Assembly: GCF_009720655.1 (NCBI RefSeq)
Contig: NZ_WNKS01000013.1
Location: 1-64,000 of the forward strand
From: Rhodoblastus acidophilus
GTDB taxonomy: Bacteria > Pseudomonadota > Alphaproteobacteria > Rhizobiales > Beijerinckiaceae
Direction: 5' to 3'
DNA length: 64,000 nucleotides
Shown: piece by piece, positions 8,669-22,280 of the stretch
Position numbering within the stretch: the first letter of the stretch is position 1
How the letters are laid out: every line of letters begins with the position of its first letter
Notes under the pieces: model-generated
Seen by the model: the letters and a program-made list of their open reading frames with translations, nothing else
Told to the model about the DNA's origin: nothing
The model's database searches: none
Position numbers and translations under genes: made by a program

Positions 8669-9571
8669 TCAATCTTCGCCGACCTGCTCGACAAAACGGC
8701 GCAGCAGCCAGGAGGCGGCGGGGCCGGGCGGGGTGTCGCGGCGGTGGATCGCGTAGAGCGGATAGACGTGGACGGGATCGTCGGGCATCACCAGCCGGAT
8801 CAGCGCGCCGGTTTCGAGATCGGCCTTCACCATGTCCTCGGGCATGTTGCCCCAGCCTATGCCCTCGCGCAGCAGGGCATGCTTGGCGCTGAGATCGGCG
8901 AGCCTCCACGTGCGCGGGCTCGTCACGGCGAAATCGCGGCCCTCCGACAGCGGCGAGCGGTCGCTCAACACCAGCTGGATGTGGTCGCGCGCGGAGCCGG
9001 GGGCCAGCACGCCGGCGCGCGCCAGCGGATGATCGGGCGCCGCCACGGGTATCATATTCACCCGGCCCGCCGCGACGCGGGCGATCTCTTCGCATTCCGC
9101 CGCCAGCGGGCCGCTGACGCCGAGCATCGCGCGACGCTCCAGCACAAGCCCGCTCACCGCGCCCAAGGCCTCGACCGACAGGCGCAGCGAAACAGTGGGA
9201 AAAACCTGGCGAAACGCTCGAAGCGCCGCGCCGAGCCGCGCCGCCGGCAGCATCACGTCCACGGCGAGCCGCACCTCCGCCTCCAAGCCGCCAAGCAGCC
9301 CGCGCACCTTTGCGCGCAAGCCGTCGACGCCTGAGCAAATGGCGCGCGCCTCCGCCAGCACCGCCTCGCCGGCTTCCGTCAGGCGCGGACGCCGGGTGGC
9401 GTCGCGCGCAAACAGGGTGACGCCAAGCTGGGCTTCAAGATTGTCGATCCCGTAGGAGATCACCGACGTCGCGCGGTTGAGCTTGCGCCCGGCGGCGGCG
9501 AAACTTCCAGTTTCGACCACGGCGAGGAAAATCTGGAGCTGGTCGAAGGTGGGCAGGCCAGGCTCGGTCAT
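8669..9571 (-). CDS. LysR-family transcriptional regulator
   Basis: At 300 residues it has the normal LysR length. The N-terminal winged helix-turn-helix covers residues 1-65 (FDQLQIFLAVVETGSFAAAG, then LNRATSVISYGIDNLEAQLG). It is followed by a substrate-binding domain from about residue 95. It is transcribed divergently from the pirin gene with a 117-base gap, the classic LysR arrangement for controlling the divergent gene. The effector is not predictable from the sequence. Confidence 0.92.
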   Translation of the reverse strand: MTEPGLPTFDQLQIFLAVVETGSFAAAGRKLNRATSVISYGIDNLEAQLGVTLFARDATRRPRLTEAGEAVLAEARAICSGVDGLRAKVRGLLGGLEAEVRLAVDVMLPAARLGAALRAFRQVFPTVSLRLSVEALGAVSGLVLERRAMLGVSGPLAAECEEIARVAAGRVNMIPVAAPDHPLARAGVLAPGSARDHIQLVLSDRSPLSEGRDFAVTSPRTWRLADLSAKHALLREGIGWGNMPEDMVKADLETGALIRLVMPDDPVHVYPLYAIHRRDTPPGPAASWLLRRFVEQVGED

Positions 9572-9688
9572 TTCAACTCTCTCGAAAAGCCTGTTCCAAA
9601 CTACCCCACTTATTCGAACAGCTCAATGCACCTACATAAACTCCATCCCGCGCGGCGCCGAAACGCCGCCCCCCGAAAGGAGTTTTAC
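9572..9688. promoter_or_regulatory. LysR-pirin divergent control region
   Basis: The spacer contains the interrupted dyad TGTTC (9592-9596) and GAACA (9616-9620), 19 bases apart. It is a reasonable candidate operator for the LysR protein that would control both genes. The strong ribosome binding site AAAGGAG at 9677-9683 fixes the pirin start at 9689. Confidence 0.4.
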
Positions 9689-10384
9689 ATGATTGAACTG
9701 CGTCCCTTCGAAAAACTCGGCGCCGCCGACCATGGCTGGCTCGACGCCCGCCACCATTTCTCCTTCTCCCATTATCATGACCCCGACCGCATGGGCTGGG
9801 GCGCGCTGCGCGTGTGGAACGACGACACGATCGCGCCAGGGGCCGGCTTTCCGACCCACCCACACCGCGACATGGAAATCGTCACCTATGTGCGCAGCGG
9901 CGCGATCACCCACCGCGACAGCCTGGGAAATGTCGGCCGCACCGAGGCCGGCGACGTGCAGATCATGTCGGCGGGGTCGGGCATCGCCCATTCCGAGTTC
10001 AACCTGGAGCGCGAGCCGACCACTTTGTTCCAGATCTGGATTCACCCGACCAGGACCGGCGGCGCCCCGCACTGGGGCGCCCGCCCCTTCCCGAAACAGG
10101 ACCGCGCCGGGCGCTTCATCGTGCTCGCCTCCGGTCTTGGCGACGCCGACGCCTTGCCGATCCGCACGGACGCCCGCGTCGCCGGCGCGACGCTGCGCGC
10201 GGGCGAAACGGTCGATTACGCCCTCGGCCGGGAGCGCCGCGCCTATCTCGTGCCGGCGAGCGGCGCCGTCGAAATCGACGGTGTGCGCGTCAACGCCCGC
10301 GACGGCGCCGCCATCCGTGACGTCGACACGGTGACGATCAAGGCGCTGGAGGACAGCGAACTCGTCCTGGTCGACGCTGCATAG
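9689..10384 (+). CDS. Pirin family protein (cupin)
   Basis: This 231-residue bicupin matches pirin in length. The iron ligands are in the expected places: HPHRDME gives His57 and His59, and HSEFN gives His101 and Glu103, the set seen in human pirin. Bacterial pirins include quercetinase-like dioxygenases and regulators of central metabolism, so the reaction here is open. The start at ATG 9689 is set by AAAGGAG 6 bases upstream. An in-frame ATG at 9626 lacks such a site and the residues before 9689 have no family character. It is divergent from a LysR gene that probably regulates it. Confidence 0.9.
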   Translation: MIELRPFEKLGAADHGWLDARHHFSFSHYHDPDRMGWGALRVWNDDTIAPGAGFPTHPHRDMEIVTYVRSGAITHRDSLGNVGRTEAGDVQIMSAGSGIAHSEFNLEREPTTLFQIWIHPTRTGGAPHWGARPFPKQDRAGRFIVLASGLGDADALPIRTDARVAGATLRAGETVDYALGRERRAYLVPASGAVEIDGVRVNARDGAAIRDVDTVTIKALEDSELVLVDAA

Positions 10385-10390
10385 ACGAAT

Positions 10391-10413
10391 GGCCCTGCGT
10401 CCAGCGCAGGGCC
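10391..10413 (+). terminator. Hairpin after pirin
   Basis: GGCCCTGCG (10391-10399) and CGCAGGGCC (10405-10413) form a perfect 9-base-pair stem with a TCCAG loop, 6 bases past the pirin stop. There is no T-run after it, so it may be a weak terminator or an mRNA-stabilising stem. Confidence 0.5.
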
Positions 10414-10514
10414 GCAAGGCAATTCGGGATTAGGCAAACCTTAAGCAGTTTCGCTGTCTATACAATTCAAGAGTGTGCGTTGCGTTCGGCTCAATCCTTG
10501 CGCGAGACATTTTC

Positions 10515-12188
10515 ATGACGATCACTGGCCGGATTCTGGCGCTGGTGCTGATGTTGGGGCTGGCGATCGCCGCCTCGGTCAGCGTGGGCGTCTACGCTCT
10601 GCACAAGCAGAACGCCTATGCCGACAAACTCGACGCGCTCGCCCAGCGCGCCTTCCACGCCGAACAGATCAATCGCGCCATTGCCGCGGTGACGGGATCG
10701 AGCCGCGGCGCCATCATCGCCCGCACCCAGGCCGAGCGCGACGACTACCATAAGGAAATGGCCGCCAACCTCAAGGCGCTCCAAGGGTTCGTCGACGACT
10801 GGAGCCGGCTCGTTCCCGCCGGGGAGGCCGCCCGGTTCAGCGCCTTCCAGACGGAAGTCAGCGGCTTCATCAAGCAAAGACTGGCGCTTCAGGACCTCGC
10901 GGCGAACGCCGGCGCCGAGGAAGGCATGCGCGGCCTGAAGTCGCCCGAGGTGCGCGAGCAGAGGCTCGCCCTGCAAAAAACCATGTCGGACAATATCGAC
11001 GCGGTGACCGCGAGATTGGCCACGCTGCGCACGGAAAAGGACCAGTTTTCGCGGACGACCATGATCGTCATGGTGGCGGCGTCTCTGGCGGCGCTGGCCC
11101 TCGCCGTCACGCTGGCGCTGTGGTTCGGCGCCGCGAAAATCGCGCGCCCGCTGAAACAGGTGACCCGCGCGCTCCAGGCGATGGCGGCCGGCGACCTGGA
11201 CGCGATCCCGCAAGCGAGGGCCGGCGGCGGCGAGATCGGCGCGCTCTGGGAGACCACCCGCCAATTCCAGCGCCAATTGCGCGAAGCCGAAGATTTGCGT
11301 GCGCAAAACGCCTGCGCCGAAAGCGAGCGGGCGGCCCATCGCCAGCAGGTGATGGCGGAAATCGTCGGTGAGTTTAAGACCTCCGTCGGCGGCGTGATCG
11401 CGGGCGTCGCCACCGCCGCGCAGGAGTTGCGCGCCTGCGCCGAGACCGTGACCCGGTCGGCCGACGAGACCTCGATCCAGATCGCAGCGGTGGCGAGCGC
11501 TTCGGACGAGACCTCGATCAGCGTCCGCGCCGTGGCGAGCGCGGCGGAAGAACTGAGCGCCTCCGTCGGCGAGATCGGCCATAGCGTCGCGGGGTCGGCG
11601 CGGATGGCGTCTGAATCGGAAGCCAGCGCGCTGGACACATCGGCCAAGGTGCAACGCCTCGCGGATTCCGCCCGAAAAATCGGCGACATCGTCGGCCTGA
11701 TCACCACCATCGCCGAACAGACCAATCTCCTCGCGCTCAACGCGACGATCGAAGCCGCGCGCGCCGGCGAGGCCGGCAAGGGTTTTGCTGTCGTGGCGCA
11801 GGAGGTCAAGACCCTCGCCGCCCAGACCGCCCGGGCGACGAACGAGATCGCGCAACAGATCAGGGAGATCCAGGACTCGACTTCGGACTCCTCGCAGGCC
11901 ATCGGCGCGATCAACGCGCTCATCCGCGATCTCAACGCCTGTTTCGGATCGATCGCCTCGGCCGTCCAGCAGCAGGGCGCGGCGGCGCGGGAAATCGCCG
12001 TAAGCGTGACAGCGGCGGCGCGCGGCGCCGAGACGGTTTCGCGCGCCATCACCAACGTCACAGGGCATGCGCGGCAATCGCGCGACGCCTCGACCCATGT
12101 CCTCGACGCCGCGAAAAAACTGTCCGAGCGCAACGAAGACTTGAACCGGGCGCTCGACAAGTTCTTGAAGACCATGCTCGCCGCTTGA
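10515..12188 (+). CDS. Methyl-accepting chemotaxis protein
   Basis: This 557-residue transmembrane chemoreceptor signals through CheA/CheW. Helix 1 is near residues 7-28, the ligand-binding region of about 160 residues is helical and glutamine/alanine-rich (four-helix-bundle type), helix 2 is near 190-212, and a HAMP domain follows. The conserved hairpin tip [20 protein letters not shown], followed by [17 protein letters not shown], marks the signalling domain. The C-terminus has no CheR-binding pentapeptide. I start at ATG 10515 ([13 protein letters not shown]) because it begins directly at the first helix. No che genes are nearby. Its gene converges on the BLUF gene with 16 bases between stops. 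Confidence 0.93.
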   Translation: MTITGRILALVLMLGLAIAASVSVGVYALHKQNAYADKLDALAQRAFHAEQINRAIAAVTGSSRGAIIARTQAERDDYHKEMAANLKALQGFVDDWSRLVPAGEAARFSAFQTEVSGFIKQRLALQDLAANAGAEEGMRGLKSPEVREQRLALQKTMSDNIDAVTARLATLRTEKDQFSRTTMIVMVAASLAALALAVTLALWFGAAKIARPLKQVTRALQAMAAGDLDAIPQARAGGGEIGALWETTRQFQRQLREAEDLRAQNACAESERAAHRQQVMAEIVGEFKTSVGGVIAGVATAAQELRACAETVTRSADETSIQIAAVASASDETSISVRAVASAAEELSASVGEIGHSVAGSARMASESEASALDTSAKVQRLADSARKIGDIVGLITTIAEQTNLLALNATIEAARAGEAGKGFAVVAQEVKTLAAQTARATNEIAQQIREIQDSTSDSSQAIGAINALIRDLNACFGSIASAVQQQGAAAREIAVSVTAAARGAETVSRAITNVTGHARQSRDASTHVLDAAKKLSERNEDLNRALDKFLKTMLAA

Positions 12189-12204
12189 CGGCGGCGAGCG
12201 CCGC

Positions 12205-12654
12205 CTATCCGGCGACGCGCGCCCCCTGCTCCTGCGCGCGGACCATCTTCTGCAAGAAATCCAGGGAGGCGTCGGCGCTGATGCGCGCGGGATCATATCC
12301 GCTGTCCCTGGCGAAGGTTTCGAAACGGCGCTGGAGCGCCGGCCCGCCGACGAAGGCCATCGACCAGTGCGGGAAGGCCCGCTCCGCAACCGGACCAAAA
12401 CTTAATAAGGTGGCGCCGTCGTGGCGCGTGTCGCTCCTGATGGTCTGAAACAGACGCTCGACGGCGGCGCGCGGCCCCTCGATGACTTGAACAAAACTGT
12501 CGGCGGTGAACATCAAGGCGCCGGTGACGCCCATGCGCGGATTGTTGCGCCGCGCCGCCGCCAGAATGTCGCGCAACGCCTCGTCGACATCGTCATCCGC
12601 TCCCACGATGCGGCTGGAGCTGTGGTATACAAGGCGATGAAGAGCTTCGGTCAT
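12205..12654 (-). CDS. BLUF-domain blue-light (FAD) sensor
   Basis: This 149-residue, single-domain flavin photoreceptor consists of one BLUF domain with a short C-terminal helix cap. The photocycle residues are present: Tyr10 (LHRLVYHSSS), Asn38 (RNNPRMGVTGALMF), Gln56 (FVQVIEGP), and Trp97/Met99 (FPHWSMAF). No output domain is fused, so it must act through a partner protein. ATG 12654 gives the usual short lead before the first beta strand. A GTG at 12687 is in frame with AAGGAA upstream and cannot be excluded. It is convergent with a chemoreceptor, which may be chance. Confidence 0.9.
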   Translation of the reverse strand: MTEALHRLVYHSSSRIVGADDDVDEALRDILAAARRNNPRMGVTGALMFTADSFVQVIEGPRAAVERLFQTIRSDTRHDGATLLSFGPVAERAFPHWSMAFVGGPALQRRFETFARDSGYDPARISADASLDFLQKMVRAQEQGARVAG

Positions 12655-12901
12655 GACGATCTCTGATACAACTTCAGGTTGATACACTCGCGAATATTCC
12701 TTGAGAAATTGGTAAGCGACGGCGACTCCGGGCCCAGCGGCGCCAAAGCGGCGGGTTCGGCGGATTCCACCAAAGACGAAGGCGCCGCAGGCCCCCCGTC
12801 ACGGGATTTTCAGTCGCGGTCGCAAAGATTTTCGGCTAGAACTCCGGCGTCAATTGGCGGGGTTGTCTAGACGGCCGTTGAGAGGGAGCGCTTCGAGCGC
12901 A

Positions 12902-14752
<1,851 letters not shown>

Positions 14753-14760
14753 AAAAAGAA

Positions 14761-14792
14761 CCCGAGCGGCGCGCCGCTCGGGTTTTTCTTTT
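14761..14792 (+). terminator. Rho-independent terminator of pckG
   Basis: A perfect self-complementary stem, CCCGAGCGGC and GCCGCTCGGG (14761-14782), is followed by TTTTTCTTTT (14783-14792). It starts 8 bases after the pckG stop. Confidence 0.92.
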
Positions 14793-14853
14793 GATGGCCC
14801 TGGGTCGAGAAGGCCCTGGGCCTAAAGCGAAGCTTTTTTTTGAATAGCCCTCG

Positions 14854-15369
14854 TCACACCGCCGGCTGGGGCGGAACCGCGGCTTGCTTCTGGCTCAGGG
14901 CTTCGCGCAGCTGCTGCTCCTTTTCATGATCGAACGAGGTGCGCAGCACCACGCCGCCCATGCCCTTGATGCCGTCGAGCACCTTGTCGGCGGTCATTTT
15001 GCGGATCAGCACGAACAGCACGGCGTTTCCGGGCTGCGTGGACTCCGCCAGATCCTTCATGAACTTGTCGTCGATGCCGAAATCCGACAGCGAACCGCCG
15101 AGCGCGCCGGTGGCCGCGCCGATTGCGGCGCCGGCGAAGGGCATGAGGAACAGCGTCCCGATCAGCATGCCCCAGAACCCGCCGGAAACCGCGCCGACCG
15201 CCGTCGTGCTGAACAGTTGATTCAGTTTGACGTGGCCGTCGGCGCCCTTTGCGGCGATGACGGCGTCGCCAATCTCGATCAGATATTCCTTTTGCATTTC
15301 AAACAGGCGCGCGCGCACCGCTTCGGCGTCCTGCTCCTTGGGATAGACAATAGCGATAAGGTCGGACAT
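14854..15369 (-). CDS. DUF1269 membrane-associated protein
   Basis: This 171-residue protein matches the DUF1269 family: an alpha/beta N-terminus (DLIAIVYPKEQDAEAVRARL), a glycine/alanine-rich hydrophobic hairpin in the middle (GGFWGMLIGTLFLMPFAGAA, then IGAATGALGG), and a C-terminal alpha/beta part (NAVLFVLIRKMTADKVL). The role is not established; members are often stress-associated. ATG 15369 is preceded by GGGGAG at good spacing. A TTG directly upstream is in frame but less likely. It stands alone between the pckG terminator and the XRE gene. Confidence 0.85.
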   Translation of the reverse strand: MSDLIAIVYPKEQDAEAVRARLFEMQKEYLIEIGDAVIAAKGADGHVKLNQLFSTTAVGAVSGGFWGMLIGTLFLMPFAGAAIGAATGALGGSLSDFGIDDKFMKDLAESTQPGNAVLFVLIRKMTADKVLDGIKGMGGVVLRTSFDHEKEQQLREALSQKQAAVPPQPAV

Positions 15370-15493
15370 CAAGAACTCCCCGAAAACATTGCAAATATGA
15401 CCGAAGCCTCGATCCGGTTTGGCCGCAATGGCCCCCGGCGCGACGGCTCCGCTTTCAAATGGGAACGGGGGTCGGCTCCGTCAATCCGGCCGT

Positions 15494-15880
15494 TCAGGAG
15501 GACCCCGCCAGGAATGCGACGAATTTTAGGATCTCGGCGCGCAAGGTCTTGTCCTTGACCTTGGAAAAATGCTCCAGAAGCTCGATGACCTCGAAAATGT
15601 CGCCGACGCCCTCGTCCGCCCCCTCCGGCGGCTCCGGCTGCGATTCGCGCACGATCTTGGCCGGGTTTGGATCGAAAAAAGCGTGCAGGGACACTTTGAG
15701 CGCGTCCGCGGCCGCGCGCAAGGCGCGGGGCGGGATGCGTTCCACACCGTTTTCATACCGCTCGACCGTTTCGGCGTCGACATTGATCGCCGCGCTCAGG
15801 GTCTCCAGATCATAACCCTTCGCGACCCGAAAAATGCGCAAGCGTCGACCGACGATCGAATCTGTTGCCGATATCTGCAT
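15494..15880 (-). CDS. XRE-family helix-turn-helix regulator
   Basis: This 128-residue protein has an N-terminal HTH_3 domain (VGRRLRIFRVAKGYDLETLS, then NVDAETVERYENGVERIPPR), a Glu/Pro-rich linker and a helical C-terminal tail (IFEVIELLEHFSKVKDKTLR) probably used for dimer contacts. It is a chromosomal-type regulator and no toxin partner is adjacent. It is divergent from the PQQ-type dehydrogenase, with 168 bases between, so local control is possible. Confidence 0.85.
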   Translation of the reverse strand: MQISATDSIVGRRLRIFRVAKGYDLETLSAAINVDAETVERYENGVERIPPRALRAAADALKVSLHAFFDPNPAKIVRESQPEPPEGADEGVGDIFEVIELLEHFSKVKDKTLRAEILKFVAFLAGSS

Positions 15881-16048
15881 GTCGTATTCCGTCGAGGAGA
15901 AACGGTCAAAAAAGTCTTAAAAGAATAATGCAGCATAACAGCGATAAAGACAGCTTACCATGGGGAAGCACGAATTGCTCGCGCGATCTTCCGGCACGGA
16001 GGCGATTTGTGGCGCAGCGCGTTGTGTCCATAATGCCGGATAGAAAGC

Positions 16049-17248
16049 ATGGACACCATGAACCCATTCGCAAGAACCTTGTTCGCCGCCGTCACGCTCG
16101 CCGCGGGACCGACCATGGCGGCGGACGACATCGCGGCGACGCTTGGGCGGATCGCCCTGCCCCCGGGTTTTTCCATAAAACTGTTCGCGCTGGCGCCCGG
16201 CGCCCGCGCCATGGCGGTTTCGCCCGATGGCCGCGCTGTGATCGTCGGAACCCTCGACACCGCCGTCTATCGCATCGCGCTGTCGGGGCCGGGCGCCGGC
16301 CGCGCCGAAAATTTTGCGCAGGGTGTGGCGTTCAAGGCGCCGAACGGCCCCTGCTTCGCCCCGGACGGCGCGCTGTTCATCGCCGAATTCAACCGCATTC
16401 GTCGCTTCGCGCCACAAGCGGGCGGATGGAACGAGGCGCATCCGAGCGACGTGGTTCCCGAGGGCGGCCTGCAGCCGGCCAGCGAAACCAGCCCCGTCCA
16501 CGCGGCGCGCGTGTGCCGGTTCGGCCCCGACGGAAAACTCTATGTCGCCATCGGCCAACCCGCCAATGTGCCAACGCAAGAGCGCGAAAAACTCAACGAA
16601 AAATCGGGTCTGGGCGCGATCTGGCGCATGAACGCCGACGGGTCCGGGCGGGAGATTTTCGCCCGGGGCGTTCGCAACAGCGTCGGTCTCGATTTCGATC
16701 CCGCCGACGGCGTGCTGTGGTTCACCGACAACCAGGCGGATCGCATGGGCGACGACATCCCGCCCGGCGAAATCAACCGCGCGCCGAAAGCGGGCCTGCA
16801 TTTCGGCTTTCCCTGGTTCGGCGGCGGCCACGTCCGCACCCGCGAATGGGCGGGCGACACGCCGCCGCCGGATGTCGTGTTCCCGGACGTGGAGGAAGTC
16901 GCCCACGCCGCCGACCTCGGCATGATCTTTTATCGCGGCGAAAAATTCCCGGCGCAATGGCGGGGAATTTTTTCCGCCCAGCACGGCTCATGGGACCGCA
17001 GCATTCCCGTGGGGGCGCGGGTGATGTTCACGCCGGTGAAGAATGGCAAGGCCGGAAAATCCGTCCCCTTTGCGGAAGGGTGGAACACGGGGCGCCTGCC
17101 CTATCTCGGCCGCCCCGTCGATGTCGCCGAGACGCCGGACGGGGATTTGCTGGTGTCCGACGACCAGAACGGGGCGATTTACAGGATCACCTATGAAGGT
17201 GACGGATCTGCTCGCTCGCCCCGCTTGCGGGGAGAGGGCGGGGGGTGA
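16049..17248 (+). CDS. PQQ-dependent sugar dehydrogenase (sorbosone/glucose dehydrogenase-like beta-propeller)
   Basis: The 399-residue precursor has a signal peptide (ARTLFAAVTLAAGPTMA) and a six-bladed beta-propeller of the soluble glucose/sorbosone dehydrogenase type: PPGFSIKLFA, FKAPNGPCFAPDGALFIAEF, GVRNSVGLDFDPADGVLWFT, FGFPWFGGGH, and FSAQHGSWDRSIPVGARVMF. Periplasmic oxidation of a sugar or related alcohol with PQQ is the family role; the substrate is unknown. The last 12-13 residues (SARSPRLRGEGGG) are encoded by a repeat element that begins near 17211, so the native 3' end was replaced or extended by the repeat. The beta-propeller itself appears complete, so activity may be retained. 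Confidence 0.85.
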   Translation: MDTMNPFARTLFAAVTLAAGPTMAADDIAATLGRIALPPGFSIKLFALAPGARAMAVSPDGRAVIVGTLDTAVYRIALSGPGAGRAENFAQGVAFKAPNGPCFAPDGALFIAEFNRIRRFAPQAGGWNEAHPSDVVPEGGLQPASETSPVHAARVCRFGPDGKLYVAIGQPANVPTQEREKLNEKSGLGAIWRMNADGSGREIFARGVRNSVGLDFDPADGVLWFTDNQADRMGDDIPPGEINRAPKAGLHFGFPWFGGGHVRTREWAGDTPPPDVVFPDVEEVAHAADLGMIFYRGEKFPAQWRGIFSAQHGSWDRSIPVGARVMFTPVKNGKAGKSVPFAEGWNTGRLPYLGRPVDVAETPDGDLLVSDDQNGAIYRITYEGDGSARSPRLRGEGGG

Positions 17249-17371
17249 GGGGCTGGGGCGCTGGCTTCAATGTCGTCAGGACATCGTTGCTCATTCTTGC
17301 CCCCTGATGTCGAGGTCAACGCCAGAGTCTCCCCCACTCCAACCCTCTCCCCGCTTGCAGAGAGAGGGAGC
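17211..17371. repeat. Inverted intergenic repeat (CCCCGCTTGCGGGGAGAGGG type)
   Basis: The left end, about 17211-17255 (CCCCGCTTGCGGGGAGAGGG then GGGGTGAGGGGC), and the right end, about 17335-17371 (CCCTCTCCCCGCTTGCAGAG), are imperfect inverted copies flanking about 80 bases. It fills the gap between the convergent sugar dehydrogenase and truB genes and supplies the last codons of the former. It has no coding content of its own. Confidence 0.7.
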
Positions 17372-17378
17372 GGCGCGC

Positions 17379-18284
17379 TCAGAACGGCAGATTGAACACT
17401 CGGTTCGGCACGAACTCGCCGCCCTCGACCACGCCTGACGCCACCGGCGTGCCCGCGCAAACCGCGTAGGCCGGCCCTTCGGCGGGCGCGTCGCGTCCGC
17501 GCAGAATCACCGACTGCCCCCGACGCAACCGCGCCGCGCCATTGCGGTCGAGCACAATGCAAGGCAACTCCGACAGGCCCGCTTCGACGGACAGCATGTC
17601 CTCGTGCGCGTGTTCCGGCGCGTCGAGCAGCGACGCCAGCGGCGCCGAATCGGCTTCGAAAAACGGGCCGACCCGCGTACGCCGCAACGCGACGACGTGA
17701 CCAAAACAGCCAAGCGCCCGGCCGAGGTCGCGGGCGATGGCGCGCACATAGGTCCCCTTGCCGCATTCGGCTTCGAGCACGGCGTGGTCGCGGTCGCCAT
17801 CGACCAGGCGCAGGCTGTGGATCGTCACCGGGCGCGGCGCGATATCCACCTTCTCGCCGTCGCGGGCGAGGTCATAGGCGCGCTCGCCATTGATCTTGAT
17901 CGCCGAATAGGCGGGCGGAACCTGCATGATCTCGCCGGTAAAGCCCGGCAGCAGGCGCTCGATGTCGGCGGGCTCGGGCCGCAGATCGCTGGTCTGCGTC
18001 GCCGTTCCCTCGGAATCGTCGGAATCGGTCTCGATCCCCCAGCGCACCGTGAACCGATAGGCCTTTTCGCCGTCCTGCACGAAGGGCACGGTTTTCGTCG
18101 CCTCGCCGAAGGCGACCGGCAGGATGCCGGAGGCCAGCGGATCGAGCGTGCCGGCATGGCCCGCCTTTTTGGCGTTGAACAGCCATTTGAGTTTGGACAC
18201 CGCCTGGGTGGAGGTCAGGCCGACCGGCTTGTCGAGGATGACCCAGCCGTTGACCTCGACGCGCTTCGAACGCGGCGCGCTCAT
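17379..18284 (-). CDS. truB: tRNA pseudouridine(55) synthase TruB
   Basis: It makes pseudouridine 55 in the T-loop of tRNAs. The 301 residues show the TruB core: [17 protein letters not shown], then [20 protein letters not shown] with the catalytic Asp, [50 protein letters not shown], and a C-terminal PUA-like segment. It is the last gene of the rimP-nusA-infB-rbfA-truB series. Its ATG overlaps the rbfA stop by 4 bases, so it is translationally coupled. Confidence 0.97.
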   Translation of the reverse strand: MSAPRSKRVEVNGWVILDKPVGLTSTQAVSKLKWLFNAKKAGHAGTLDPLASGILPVAFGEATKTVPFVQDGEKAYRFTVRWGIETDSDDSEGTATQTSDLRPEPADIERLLPGFTGEIMQVPPAYSAIKINGERAYDLARDGEKVDIAPRPVTIHSLRLVDGDRDHAVLEAECGKGTYVRAIARDLGRALGCFGHVVALRRTRVGPFFEADSAPLASLLDAPEHAHEDMLSVEAGLSELPCIVLDRNGAARLRRGQSVILRGRDAPAEGPAYAVCAGTPVASGVVEGGEFVPNRVFNLPF

Positions 18285-18697
18285 TCGCCGCCCTCCTCGT
18301 CCTTGGGCGCGGCCAGATCCCGCGCCACCTTGGGCGAATGCAGCAGGGCGTCGATGCGCTCGGCTTTTTCAAAGCTTTCGTCGATGCGAAAGCGAATGTC
18401 CGGCGCATATTTGAGATTGACCTGGTGCGCGATCTCGCCGCGCAGGAATTTCTTGTGGCGGTCGAGCACGGCGACGATCGTGTCCCGGCCCTGGCCGCCC
18501 ATCGGCAGGACATAGATGGTCGCAAGCTTCAGGTCGGGGCTCATCTTGACCGAAGGCACGGTCACGACCAGGCCCGCCAGATCGGCATCGTTGATCTCTC
18601 CGCGCGACAAAATTTGCGCCACGGCGTGGCGGATCAGTTCGGCGACGCGCAGCATGCGCTGGCTCGGTTCGCCGCCCTTGTGATGGTCCCTGGACAT
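18281..18697 (-). CDS. rbfA: 30S ribosome-binding factor A
   Basis: RbfA is a KH-fold factor needed for 30S maturation and cold adaptation. It is 138 residues from ATG 18697 ([20 protein letters not shown]), which has AGAGG upstream; a start at 18721 is in frame but less supported. Family features are [39 protein letters not shown], and [20 protein letters not shown]. It overlaps truB by 4 bases. Confidence 0.95.
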   Translation of the reverse strand: MSRDHHKGGEPSQRMLRVAELIRHAVAQILSRGEINDADLAGLVVTVPSVKMSPDLKLATIYVLPMGGQGRDTIVAVLDRHKKFLRGEIAHQVNLKYAPDIRFRIDESFEKAERIDALLHSPKVARDLAAPKDEEGGE

Positions 18698-18813
18698 GCT
18701 TGCCTCTTGAGCGCCGCCCATGCGGCGGCTTGCGCCTGTCGCTGCGCTGGGAGCGACCGCGACCGGACGTATGGGGACGGGCGTCGGAACGCCCTTCTCG
18801 CCGATGCGAAGGG

Positions 18814-18839
18814 GCGCCGCCCGCGCAGGGGGGCGGCGC
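18814..18839 (-). other. GC-rich hairpin between infB and rbfA
   Basis: GCGCCGCCC (18814-18822) and GGGCGGCGC (18831-18839) form a perfect 9-base-pair stem 4 bases past the infB stop. It lacks a T-run, so it is more likely a processing or stability stem within the operon than a terminator. The rest of the 145-base gap holds no gene. Confidence 0.45.
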
Positions 18840-18842
18840 GGA

Positions 18843-21550
<2,708 letters not shown>

Positions 21551-21554
<4 letters not shown>

Positions 21555-22270
21555 ATCGTTCGTGCGTCCCAAGAGCTAATATCCCCGGCGGCGTCGGTCT
21601 CGTCCGCCGTCAAAATGTCCCCGCCTGCGGGGCCGTCCGCATTATCGTCGCCGCGATATACCGCAAGTCTGCGGCAGGAGGCGAGCAAAACCTTCGTCGC
21701 CGCGCCATTTCCCAGCGCGGCGTGCACCACATGGTCGCGGCCAAGCGCCGCGCCGATCTCGTCGTTCGAGAACAGGCCGATCTCCGGCTTGCCCTCGGGG
21801 CCGTATGTCCGGCGCAAGCCCTGGCCGAGCTTGCGCTTGCCGTCCGCCGCGCCGTCGCGCGCATGCAGGAGCGCGCCGACGTCCCCAGCCTCGATCGCCT
21901 TCTCCACCTTGACGAAGCCGGTGGTCACCAGCCCCGCCTTGTTGGCGAGCGACAGCGCCTGCAAGGCGTCGCGCCGCAACAGGTCTTCCACCAGCTCCGG
22001 CAAATCCGGCGCCGCCACGGCCTTTTCCTTCAGACCGCGCGAAAAAACCTGCTTCTTCACGGCCTGTGCGACGCGTTGTCGCGACAGACCGACCCAAACG
22101 CCGCGACCGGGAAGCTTTCGCTTGATGTCGGGCGTGACCTGGTGGTCGGGCCCAAGCACAAAACGCAGCATCGCCTCAGGCGTTGCCTTCTCCCGTGTGA
22201 CGGCGCACGTCCGTTCCGGCCCGCGCTCCTCGTCGTCAGCTTCGAAACCTTCGCCGCGCCGCTTCGCCAA
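21551..22270 (-). CDS. YlxR/DUF448-family RNA-binding protein
   Basis: This 239-residue protein begins with the YlxR fold ([20 protein letters not shown], then [10 protein letters not shown]), followed by an L7Ae-like segment ([20 protein letters not shown]) and a low-complexity acidic tail. This two-part form between nusA and infB is usual in alphaproteobacteria. The only usable start is TTG 22270, 10 bases after the nusA stop; the next in-frame ATG would cut into the YlxR domain. Its stop overlaps the infB ATG by 4 bases. Confidence 0.9.
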
Positions 22271-22280
22271 TCCGTACCCC

